From NCBI GenBank assembly GCA_013397695.1, contig VYZI01000054.1, forward strand, positions 124,001 to 188,000: 64,000 bases of DNA. Direction: 5' to 3'. Below the pieces are notes generated by a model. It made no database searches. It had not been told where the DNA came from and saw only the letters and a list, made by a program, of their open reading frames with translations. Source of the DNA: Centropus unirufus (taxonomy: Eukaryota; Chordata; Aves; Cuculiformes; Centropidae). The position numbers and the translations under genes were made by a program. Shown here in pieces: positions 1 to 12,400 of this stretch. Every line of letters begins with the position of its first letter. Within the stretch, counting starts at the first letter, position 1.

Positions 1-375
1 TGTGCCAGCAAGGGCAAAGCAAAGCTTGGGCAGCTCCTTATGCATTATTTGCCACACAATGTAATATCATGGGCATTGTTTGTAGATTAGGAAAGTAATG
101 CAGATAGGGGAAAGTCTGTACAAGTAGCTACTGTGTTTGGGAGCAAAAAAAGGTTCTTCCAGAAAATCAGCTCTTAAAAAAGGATTTCTTCTCCGTCTGT
201 AGGTCCCCTTGTTTACCCTGGGCTCCTTTGAATCACCTCATCTAACGCTTTTGCTTGGCATGTCTTGATTCCCACAGTCAGTAGCTGTGTTAACAGAAGA
301 ATCTGTTTACCTTTTGGCAAGTTTCTTAGTCATGGTACTGCCATTATCTAAAATATCTCATTTCTTCCTTTCCAG
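1..375 (+). other. FRMD4A: FRMD4A intron, 3' end
   Basis: This is the tail of an intron whose start lies outside the window. A pyrimidine-rich tract ending in TTTCTTCCTTTCCAG sets the acceptor at 374-375. Nothing else is recognised here. Confidence 0.85.
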
Positions 376-441
376 TGAGGATCGAGTCATTGAACATTAC
401 AAGAAACTGAATGGTCAGACAAGAGGTCAAGCAATTGTGAA
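376..441 (+). CDS. FRMD4A: FRMD4A exon a: end of FERM lobe F2
   Basis: The first base completes a codon begun upstream. It then reads EDRVIEHYKKLNGQTRGQAIV and ends with two bases (AA) of an Asn codon. Borders are tccag/TGAGG and GTGAA/gtaagt. This is the helical end of the F2 (acyl-CoA-binding-like) lobe of the FERM domain. Length is 66 bases. Confidence 0.95.
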
Positions 442-3400
442 GTAAGTGAAATAAGAGTGACTTCTGTTTTATCAGGAAATATTTATACTGGACTGTAAAT
501 ACAAGATTAAACTATGTCTCCCATCCCATGTAATGCTTTGTTTTTAAGTATTTATGTACTTAATTTTTTATTTATTAGAGCATTTTTTTAAGATCATCCT
601 CTCAGCTTCTCAGATATGTTATTTTCTTATGTGTTGTTTTGCAGTTACATGAGCATTGTAGAATCCCTCCCAACATATGGAGTGCATTATTATGCAGTAA
701 AGGTACGTGCTACAAACAAGGGTCCTTATTGAACTAAACATTTGTTTGAGAGGGAGGGTGAAAGGTACAAGTAACCATCCTGCTTTCGAATACAATGCAC
801 TGCTACTAAAGCCTTGTTTCACTTCCTGTGGTAGGATAAACTTATTTCAACTGTGTAACAAATGTTTGGTAAATACAGCTCCACAGAGGAAAATCCTGTT
901 CCCAGAGATAAAACTCTTGCAGTCCTATTGTGCTGGAGATGTTCAGCCCACGAGAAGTGGCAAGCTCTGGTGATGTCAGTGAACAGCACCAAAGGGAAAA
1001 GCCAACCTCAATCCATCAGTCCTTTTTTGTAGTTCCAGGAGTCTGACTTTTCCCAGCTGGCAGATCCAGGAGCAACTAAAGAGGGCCAGCCGTGGCCTGC
1101 AGTCTGCAGCTCCCTTCAATTCATATATAGATAGTTGGATATAGATATAGTACCGCTTTTTGAAGCCACGTCATTTTCCCATATGCTAGAGATAGCATGT
1201 CTCCCTCCCCAACCAGTTCTCCACTTTCTAACTGTGTGGCTTTCATGCAGCTACTCATGAAATCTCACTTTTTTTTTTTTGTCCAATGATTTATGACCAG
1301 CTCCTCCAGTCTCATATTATTATTATTGTTAATACTTCCCTGCCTGACCAGCTTTGTAGGGGGTTTGTTTTTCTTAAGTATAGAAATCAATAAACACATA
1401 AAGAAAGCTAGAGCCACGCTCCCCAGAGCATATTCCCTTATTTATCACCCCTGAAGTTTTGATGTGTTCCATCATTACCTCTCTGCACAGATCATATGGT
1501 GTTTCATGCATCTGTAATGTCTTGCACACATGGGGTACCATAAAAACACAACTATCTGACAGCCCCTGTCTCAGGAAGATGTGTTTCTTGTCTGTTCCTG
1601 CTAACGTGTATGGCTCTTCGTGAAAAGCATTATCCTCACCTTTTGCCAAAGGGCGGGATCCCTCCAGCACCCTTTGCATCCTGATCACTTGAAGTACTCT
1701 AGACTAAGAAGGATGTGGTGGCTTGGGCTGGCTGTTCAAGCTTGCAAACACAGCTCCCCATGATCAATAAGTGCCAGTGAACAGCAATGAGGCAGCAAAT
1801 ATTGCACATAATAGCTTTTGCTTCTGCCTGATGTGGGGGTTTGAGGTTTGCTACATTTTACGTGGCCATTCTCTATCACATTAACAGAACAGATGTAATT
1901 TCATTGAGGACGCCAGTTCAGTAAATTGCAGAGGGGCTGGTATCAGATATCAGCCATTACTCCATAAGGCCATTTTACTGCACTCTCAGACACAAAGCAG
2001 TTGGGTCCGAGCCTGTCAGACCTTATCATTTGGTAGCTCTCAGATCCCATTACTGCTACATTTTCGAGATTAATGCTAAGATCCCTCCATATAATTCAAG
2101 TCAGTGGGGTCATTTGCTTTCCTTCCTCTCAAATCTCTGACTGTTCAGACTGAATAATTTACGGGGAAGACAAAAAGGATGCACCACTGCACAGGGGATC
2201 CATGTCAAACCTCCCCACCTTCCCTGGCAGCATTTAGAGTAAGTTGATCACAGGTGATGCATTTTAAATGAGTTTTTTATGTCATGGCCAAAAGTGAAAC
2301 AGATCTTCCCTGAACACTATGGAGCTTTGTGTCTTGAGGAAATTCAGCAAGAATAAACTTAACATCACCTGTGACATTCAAAGGTATTGCTTAGAAACAA
2401 ATCTCCACCCTGAATAACAACCTAGGAAACTTTCAGCATTTCCTCATCCCATTCAGCATAATTCTCTGTCTTATCTTCCAGGACAAGCAGGGAATTCCCT
2501 GGTGGTTAGGACTTAGCTACAAGGGGATTTTTCAGTATGACTACCACGACAAAGTGAAACCAAGAAAGGTAAGCGTTTACTTTTCTGTCAAGGTCTGGGC
2601 TTGCCACACGTGTTACAGCACGATTTGAGGGTGTGATGTATGCCAAATGCTGGCCTTGATTCATCTGATTTTGAAGTATGCTGACATTTTTCCAGACTTG
2701 CCTGAATGTCTGCAAAGAATTAATGGATAAAAAGAGCTCTTAATTTATTAAATGTTGTGGTACGAAGAGGGGGAAAATAATTTTCACTAAATCTTGCATT
2801 TTACACCTCTTTTTTGCATGGTTCATGAGACATAAATGGGAACTGAAGGACTGATCCTCTCTGCTGGAGACCTTCCATCCCCACTGCCTATGGCAAGATT
2901 AAGGGTGCCAAGCCAACCTTTGATAGTATATTGTGAAGAGAGAGGGAAGAAGGGGCAGGAAAATTCTTTCCATTTATTTTGAAAAGAAAAAGTTGCATGG
3001 TTTTCCCAGGAGCAGCATTACACTTGATAAGCAACGTTTTTACTAACTGAAAAGTTAATGTCAAGCTTGTGGGGAAAAATTACTTTCATCACATGCCTAA
3101 AAAAAGACATTCAAAAGTCTTTGCCAGATCTCTGGTTTTTTAGGAAAAAACAGTTTGAAACAGTTCATAAATTAAGACATGCATAGATTTGATCACAAAA
3201 CTAGAGCTTGGTCAGCAATGACTTGCTATTCCAGTCTCTTTATTAGTATTTTTAGTAAGGCTTTCAGTGCATTTGAAAATCAGGATTTTTCTCAGCCTTT
3301 GAGAAATCCAGCTAAGGATTCTCCTGCTCACTTAGGAAGGGGAAGGTTTTGGTCCCCTGAGCTTATCCTACTAGGCAGATTTTCCTACCTAGGATGCCAT

Positions 3401-6400
3401 CTAGTACAACAAAGCTTATCTCTGAGCACAGGCCCTACAGGTGGGCATGCATGGTCTGTTAGCAACAGTGTTTGTTGTACTGCAAACCCAGAGAGACATC
3501 AGGAGGCAAAGTTTCAGGCTTGCTTGCAGGCTGCAGAACTGGATGATGTGGAACAGCTAGGTAGCTCTTCTCTGGATGCAAATACTTCCATGCTGAATTA
3601 AAGTACTGCATTTCTCTTTACATTTTGTCTTTCTCATTTTGCCTCTGTACCAAGGTTTCCCTCCCTCTCTTTCACTTCCTCTAATCACAATCAAGTTGGG
3701 CACACTGTCTGATGTTCACAGGTAGCATCTTCTATTAAAATAAACTAGAGCTGAGGTTTTGGTAGAAAACAGAACTGATAAGGAGGCAGCAGAATATAAT
3801 AGCGTTATATTCGCTGAAGGATATTAATAGATGGTTTTATTCATTGAAGAAGAGGCTGAGGAGAATAAGAGTGTCTTCAGAGAGCATCTGTGCTGTAAAA
3901 ACATATCTGTTTGGGATCAATCATTACCTGCAGGGCAAGCCATACTTACACGTGACAGTTTAAAACATGCCTAGGCTAGGTGTCTGCACCCACATACCTC
4001 CATTCATGCCAACCCCCCAGGGAAGACATGTCCTTTAAACATGCCTTCAGAAGTCAGTTCTAGTGATACAAACATTTCTTTGGATGAAAACAGTGTCCTG
4101 CCATGGAAAGGACTCAGCCATTCCCAAGATAAAATTTTTATCAACCTTGATAGGAAGAGAGTGTTGGTGGAGAGCATCAGAAGAAAGAAACTAAGAGCTC
4201 AGCTTGGGTACTCTTGCCAGTGTGAGAGGCAATGGCTGTTTCCACTAGAAGAGTCGAGCCTCCTTTCTTAGCTTCTCTACCTTATCTTCTTCTCAGTTGC
4301 CCAGGGTTATCCAGTCTGTAGCATTCATTTTAGAGATTGATAACATCTTGGGAAGCCTCTCTGTGTCCCTACTAACCTACTTCTAGCTCTCATGTTACCT
4401 CTAGGAGAAGGTACTTGTAGGCATATGCTACCCTTTTTCTGCAAGTGTGACCCTAAAAATAGGGTGCCAGTTTTTTCTTTATTGGGAATTACTATGTTGC
4501 TTTCCTCTCAGCAAAATCGAAGAGACCCAAACCAACCGGCACTGAGGACTTCTGTTATTTAGCAGATGTGGTCAGAAACCTGGGAGGGAAGGTTGGGTGG
4601 CAAAGGAAACCTGGAATTTCCAAACTTGAATTTGTCCATTGCTATAATCCAGGGACCACAGAGGTGAAAAGACAGCCTAGATGAGCATTTCTCTGTTACA
4701 TGATGCTTGCAAACCCCATCTGTTGGCAGGGTTATTTCAAAATGCACAACCAAAGTCAGGGGCAGGACTTGGGTAGAGTAGTTGAGGCTTCATTATTTCA
4801 CCACTGTGTGCTTTTACCCTCTAAAGCAAGTAAAAAGATTTCTTACCCTGCACAGGTGGTAAAAGCCCTCTGGCGAGAGCAGCCCAAATCCCTCAGCGAG
4901 GTGCAATGTTTAATCCTCTGCTAATTAGATTGTAAAATTGCACTTGATAACCCTGGGATCTGCGAGCTTACCACAGTATGTGATTCATTTCACTATACCA
5001 GCAAGGGCTGGTTCAAGTCTTTGCAGCACAAAGGGGAGGGGTAAATCTTACTGAATTTTCTGCAAGGTAAAATTAGGGGGGAAGGGAGGAAAGAGGTTAT
5101 GTCTTTTTCTGGCACATTGCCAATGCCATAAACAAATCGAAAAATTATAATGGAAAAATAAGTCTCCTTGGAAGAAACACGAGCAGAAAATTATAGCAAG
5201 AAACCAGCTGAAATCAAGACATTTCTATTAAACACATATAAAAACGTTGCTTGTCTTATAAGGGACATTGTAGTGTTTTCCTATTATGTCATCCTAGATA
5301 GATTTCTGTGCTTATTGTGTTTGCAAGTTAAACTGTAACCTGCACCAAGCAGCTGAGCCTATCTCAGGCCATGCCATTAGCAGTCAGTCAAAACCACATT
5401 TTTATTAAATTGCTCGAGTAAATCAGCCATGAGTCTCTAGAAAACTAACAAGGTTTGTCAGCAAGTTGGATGAGTCCGGAGAGGAGAATTGAGGCTGACA
5501 CAGGCCCAGAATTTGATCTTGCTTGTGCTATTCTCACTCAGCCGTAAGTCCTCCAGAATCAATGGGATGCAGCTGAGATGGGTATCTGGCACCTAGCTCA
5601 AGGTGGCTCAGACAGGAATGCAGGGCTATTAAACCGAAATGCAGGTTGTACTGCGCTGCAGAGCCTAATGTTACCCTGCTTCTATTTTTATGTGCTCTCC
5701 TACCTATGTCTGAATTCTGGTGAAGCCCTAAAGCTACCCGAAGCCATCACTTTGAAGGTTATCATTGTCCCTTCGGTTTCTCTCCTATGTGGTCAGGAGC
5801 TAGCTCACAGGCTCAGCAAGCCCTGCTGAATGTTCATCTTGAATGTTGCCTATCCAGAACAAGATTTGGTCCGTATCGGTTGTGATCTGGTAGCCACTCA
5901 TTCTTAGGCATTAAATAAATGCAAAAGTTTCTGTGTACTTCACGAAATCCATCAATGCAGCTGAACAAGAGAAGGGAGCATCAAGATGCCTGCTGTCCTG
6001 CTAACCCTATGTTGAGGCATTCTGGAAGTTCAGCAGTGGCTTGCAGAGCCAGTGTCATTTTTGTAGTGGCAGTGCACAGCATTGAGGATGGGCCAAATCC
6101 ATCTCCCTCTATATTCATTAAGACTCACCTCCTACAAACTCTTTCATGTGAAAAGGCCCTTCAAGGCTCATCAAAATAGAGTCACTGTCCTGCTGGGCTT
6201 TACCCATCTTTGGTCAGCTCCATCCAATATTCAACATAAACCAATGCAAAGACTTTGAAACCAACCAGGTCTTCAGACAGGATGAACCAGCACCACCCTC
6301 GCACAACCTGCTGAGGCTGTAGTGACCAAAACTATTGTTTTCAGAGAAGGGTCACTTGGGGTTTTTTTTACTCACATTGCAGAGCAGTTAGAAAGCAAGA

Positions 6401-9400
6401 CCACGGCCCTGCAACCCCTCTGTGTGACTATATTGTCTGTAAATGGCGTTTGTTGATTTTAACCAGCAGGTAGGGATTTAACTCCGCTCCATCCCAAGAG
6501 ACCTCTACATGCAGGAGAGCCTGGAGCTGTGAGACCGGCATGCTCAAGCGGTTGTAGTAGCACTAGGCATGTCTCTGTTGTTCTAGTGAGATATTCCCAC
6601 TGATTTAAGAGCCCAAAGGCATCTCTCCGTGCATACAGCTTAACAGTTAGTAAACAAGTAACTCCAAGCTGAAGAGTAAATGATTAGCGAAGTCAGCCAA
6701 AGGACTTGCATATGGCAAATAAACAGAGGAATTGTTTAACTTCTCACCAAAGTAAAATGACCCTAAAGGGGAGTCTGGTAGTGTTTGGTTTCTTGGCAAG
6801 AAATACCACTATATAGAGTTATTCCCTTTTTTTTCCACAGGCTAGTGGCAATGAAACTTAAGGTGAGCCTTTTTTCTCAGCCATTATTAATGTTCACATT
6901 CTCTTGATTGACTGAAGAGAATCCAAGGGGAATAAAGACTTATGGATGTAAGATAAAATGTGAGGCATCCCAAAATTCACCTATCAATGTACCTTGACAA
7001 CAATTTTTCCTGTGACAGCCAAACATCAGTCTCTGCCATTTCTTCCCAGTGTTATCCTTTCTCTGAGAAGAAATGAAGCATACTGTGAAAATACTCTGTC
7101 ACTTGCCATAAGGTCTCCACAATGCTCTGTGGATTCTCATTACAGAAGAATTTAATTTCTTATATTGTTGTGAATACAAACCAATGATAATGGATTGGCT
7201 TCCCATATATTGGCATTCCCAATATGCAAAATCAAGAGCTGAGTTGGACCCATCCTATCAAGCAATACAAAGAACAAGTAAAATCAGTAGCTTTAAATAT
7301 TTGACCAGAGAGAAATCACCTGCTTTGTGAAAGCATGAGCTAAGTAATCAGCACATTAATTGTGTCCAGAAAGTGAAAGATTGCTGTGTGATGTTATTGG
7401 CCTTTTCCAAACACCAAGAAATAGAGTGAACTTTCCCAATTTCAGAGACAAAAATGAGATATTTACACAGGAGAAGCAATAGCCTAATTAAGAGCTGCTT
7501 TATTGCAGAACAAATAGAGATCCTCTCTGCTTTAGGGCATAATAAAGCATTGTCAAGTCAGTAATTGCATTGATGGAGTGGTAAAACTTGTGCTTCCTGT
7601 GGCGAAGGAATGTCAGACCAGTAAGTTAAAAAACCATAAAGTAGGGATTGATGTGAAAGGTAGAGAAACTAGTGAATGGTGGGGAGGAGAAGCTGACAAA
7701 TCAGTCTCTGTCCTGACTGATCACAGAACATCAGAACAGTCAAAAACCCAAAAGAAACACAAAATTCCCATCAGCTACAGGGAGCGTGATTTACTTGAAT
7801 AACTCCTTACCCCATGATGTTATAGAAGTCAAGAATGTAGAAGGGCTGAAGATAAGAGTAGAAGCATGACCTTCCATCCCAAGTTTTAATATTGAACTGG
7901 TTGTTTTCAAACAGGACTTTGTGAGGGGTTATAAAGCCTCGTGTTCATGGAAGGTGTCTGATTTGGCAGCAAGTTGGTTTCTGTTATCAGGGGTACAGAG
8001 CATGAGTAGCAGTTCTCTCACTGGCACACCACTGAGCCACTGGGCACACTCAGAAGATGCTGACCTTACTCTAGAACATGCAGAATCAAGTGGAGCCAGA
8101 GACAATGTATTAGACTCATGGCTAATTGGACTCTTCTTGGAACAGCATCATTTCCAAAGACCTCTGCAAACATCTTTGCATTGCAGGCAGGGCTAAAAGA
8201 TTTCAGATTTACAAATGATACAAGAGGAGCAGAAAACATTTCCAGGAAATATTGGTTTAAAAGCTAGTGGAGTCTCAGTGGCTATGCCGTAATAAATTAT
8301 TCACTGTCATTATCTGACTCTTACAGACTACCTGCTGACTCCTTCTGCACAGTGCTTTTATTTCTCTTCCCATTGCCGTTTCTTCATGCTTTTTGGATTA
8401 TGGACTTGGCTGTAAACTGAACCAGTCTTCAGGTCATGACAGGTTCAACTCATTTTATAGTGCAGTAACTCAGTCTTGGTTTAGTGTTTGGAAATCGGGA
8501 TCACTGGAGGAGGGAGACATATACAAAGCAAGACTCCTTACCATGCTATTTCTTCTCATTGAGAGAGGTTGCTCTCTTCATTTCCTTCCTTATCAAAATA
8601 TAAGACCCCGACCTGTGACTGCTAAAGAGCAGCCATAGTTTAAGACCCTTCCCTGCTGAAATGCCCTGTTACACAGAGACCATCTTCTCACAAGCCTCTT
8701 TTTTGCTGCTGCTTTCCCTCAATTTGCATTGTCTACCATCCAGCACCAGGCTCTTCCCCTTTCAACACCCACTGCTCCGTGCCTTACTATTGGGCTTCAT
8801 TGTGCCAGAAAGCTGCCAAGAACACTGGGAGATGAATAAATCAGATCAGAGCACATTGGGCTGGAAAGCAGGATTTTGTCCTTGACACTGAGGGTTTCCA
8901 TGGGATTTGGCCGGACATGCCACTGGGCTGCCATTCAAGGAACATTTCTTTTGGCAGCAGTACCAGCTGAAGAGGCCTTCACCACTCTCCTTCCTCATCA
9001 CAGTCCTGTCCCCACCGCTCATTTCCTCCCCTGGGACCCTTCCTCAGTCATGCTGGTATAATTGTACAGCCCGGAAGGAAACTGCTTCAGAGAAGAGACC
9101 AGAGCTCAGCATAAGCCAGCCAAAAGTGGTCACTTTGAACCTCGATCAGTTCCCAATCCCATTCACCCTGGGGTCCACAGTCAGTACCCTACAGCACAGT
9201 TGTAGGAGCTGGGTATGGGTGCAAACTGCATAAATCACAGCACCCAGAGAAAGAAACTGTCATTAACCTACACAGTGACTTTGTGGAGCAAAACAACAGC
9301 TCCGTCGCTCAGAACAAGAAGGAAGGAATTTGGCTGCATGGAATTTGCCATGGTTGAGCCAGGATGAATTAACAGTTTGGTATAGGTCACTGTCACCAGT

Positions 9401-12400
9401 TTTCTCATATCAGCTGGAAAACATATGCTGCAATGTCTCTTCCAAACGGGGCTGATCCCAGAACGCTGAGTAGATTGCCTAGATAAAGCAACTTGTTAAA
9501 ATCATAGTCATGCTCATTTTCCATTTTCTAGACAAATAAGCAGCTGGCTCAACCCTAATGCTTGAGAACACTAATACATACTCTAAGGCACTGCTGTTTT
9601 ATGAGGAAACCAGCACTGGTGGTGTAGTGCACGTATATTGTGGTGATACTGACAGGCACACAGCCCCCAGGGCTTTCTGTGAGAATTTATAATCATGAAG
9701 GCTACAACATGACGTCCCACCCCTTGATACAGCCAAGTTAAACCCATGGCTACCATTAAATGTAGTAGCCCCATCAAAGTAAAACTCACTTGCTCTAAGT
9801 GCTTTGCCGTATTCAGGTCTTAAAGGGTAATCCTCTATAAAAACAGCAGCCAAGTCTTAAATGATTCTGCAGCACGCAGCAGGAACTTCAGCAAGACGCA
9901 ATGACAAATCACTCCAACAGCACAACGTGAAACAAATTGGACCTCAGCACCCTGGAGTTCGGGTGGAGATCTGGAGCGAGATTGAAACCAATTGAAACCA
10001 AGCACTTGTGCTTGGCTCTGAAGTGGTAGCAGGCTCCCTGCATGCCCCACCCTTCTCAAATGCAGCCTCTTAGTTCACCAAGACTTCCTCCTCCAAAGGC
10101 TTGGGCATATCCATGACCAGGTGAAGCCAGACGAGGCATCTTTAAGTCAGTGGCCTGTGCAGGAGGCTCAGAAGGTTAGGCATGGCAGCCTATTGCCACG
10201 TACATGGGATTACTGCTGCTGTGGCATCCCATATGCGGGCAACCTGCATCACAGAAGTGATTCTAGCCACACAATATGTGTGTGCATCATCACAGCAGCG
10301 TGGGATGGGGACGGCAGTTCCTCTATTTTGGTTCCGAGAGAGACATACTTTAGTCATGCCACTAGAGAAGACAAGAGAATCTTGCAGCAGGAACAGTTTG
10401 TGGGTGGTATAAATCATTCTAGGGTGACACTGCTGATTCATAGGTTATAGGCTGGGCATCCTTTATCTAATACATAGTATATAATGTCAGAAAGGAAAGT
10501 TCTTCAGTCCAGAAAGATGTAATCACTTTGATTTGCTTGAGCAGCATAAAGGGGCAAAAAAATGATGTACAAGAAGCAGGGCGAAAAAGATCCCTTTAAA
10601 CCTATTGATTTAGACACGCCAAGCACGGTGAGATCAATGCAATAACTAAGAGCAACATCTACCAGACATATACGTGCAATGAAGGTAGATTTGGTTGTAT
10701 ATAAAGTAAAAGCCTGATCTTCCAGCCTGTATACAGTTATAGACACAAATATTAAGTTCCATTATGCTGACAAGTAATGCTTTGACCAAACAGCAACTCT
10801 TCTCCCTGTGATCTTATGCTTTGCTGCCTCTCAGAGCCAATAAATTGCTTTGAAATTTAATAGGGAATTGTCTCTCCATAATGGAAATGAATGCAGAGTG
10901 GTGATTATATAGATCTAGATGCAATTTCTGTTTGATCAAGCCAGAAATGTTTGTTGGGGTGGTGTTGTCTCATGAGAACAGCACATAGCAAAAGGGATCT
11001 CAAATTGAGCCAGAAATTGTTTGTCTGTTTGGCAAAAAAAGAGTCCTGAAGCCTGAGGGGAAGAAGTAATTAGATAGTGAGCTGGGATTGCTGACAGACC
11101 ACTGAAAGTTCCACTTAGCCAAGCCACGCTCTCATTCCATGGGGGAAGGGAAGACAGCAAGCCTCTGGGCAGATCATTGGTGGGTTGTTTCCCACATCAA
11201 ATCACACAGGAAACCTTTCTTTTTTCTTTTTTTTTTTGTTTTGGGAAGCAAAAGAAAAATTCCCTAAACTAAAGGAAATACAGGAATGAATGGAAGTGTG
11301 GCAGGATGGAGGGCTAAGTTATAGTGCAACAGCATCCCCATCTCATGACCTAGGGGCACCCTCAGCAATGGGTCACACTAATTCACAGGTGACAGCCCAT
11401 GGAAATCTCTTGGTAAATCTGCCCCTGAAACAAGAGTCCATTTGTTTGAGTTGAGATGGTGCTGTTCTGCCTGGACCAAATCCTTCCTCATTCACTCTAA
11501 CTAGTTTGACAGAGGTATGATTGATGGGAGCAGGGTTGGCTTGAGGCAGAACACAAATCCATGCCCGGAAACCATGGCCCCACTGAGATCACTGGGACAA
11601 AACTGCCATTGACTTAGCTGAAGATGTGATTTTCAGAGTTTAAGGCCAAAAAGGGACCACTCTTAACCTCCACCCTGACCTCCTGCATAACTCAACCTTT
11701 AGAATTTTACTTGCTGGTCTGCTCAGTGGAGGGAATTACATTTACAAGGAGGAAATGTTTTGTTATATTTGTTTTGTCTTTAAACTGCAAAACAACAGAC
11801 TTGGTAGTTTGTAGCTGCACTCATGCAAGCTGTGTGAAAATACTATCATTGTCTAGTTCCATTGTTCAGTAGATTGTTTAATCTCAGGATGTCATCCAGG
11901 GTTGGCTCTTGCCCAGAGTGTAGGTGAAGGAAAGGGGTTGCATTTGGGCTATTAGAACGGTACCACTTTATTTCCCTGCCTTTCCTAGAAGCCTTTCAGA
12001 GCATCCAGCCTGGGTGGTAGAGCATGCATTTGGAGGGATGATTGTTCCCTCTGTGTAATATGATTTAACAAGGCATTAATCATCTCAGAAGCTGCAAGAC
12101 TTGAAGGACTGGGACATGCCATACAGGTCAGTAAGTCCAACAGCAATTACAGTTGGTCATTTATTAGAAGCTTAAAATCAAAGAAAAAATATGAAGTCCG
12201 TCACAAAAAAAAAAAGAGACCGTGCCTGTAACTCATTTTATTTAACAAAATAAGAAAATCAGCTACGATGGCCTTCAAGATAGTTCCCTTCTGAGTTGAT
12301 GCACACAATACTGTCAACATTCAAAGCAATTCCATAGGTCATTTTCTGAAAGGTTTTTGAGGATCTCCGTCACTTTTGCTTTCACATCTTCAACCAACAA

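Noticed and set aside
6841..6862. A 22-base micro-exon with a good acceptor (tttttttccacag) and donor (gtgagc)
   Set aside because: It would follow exon c in phase 0 and then reads into TAA. Its length is 3n+1, not the 3n+2 needed before exon e.
11724..11760. CAG TGG AGG GAA TTA as the start of the missing F3 exon (Gln-Trp-Arg-x-Leu)
   Set aside because: Only a few codons agree, the following residues diverge and no suitable donor follows at the right distance.
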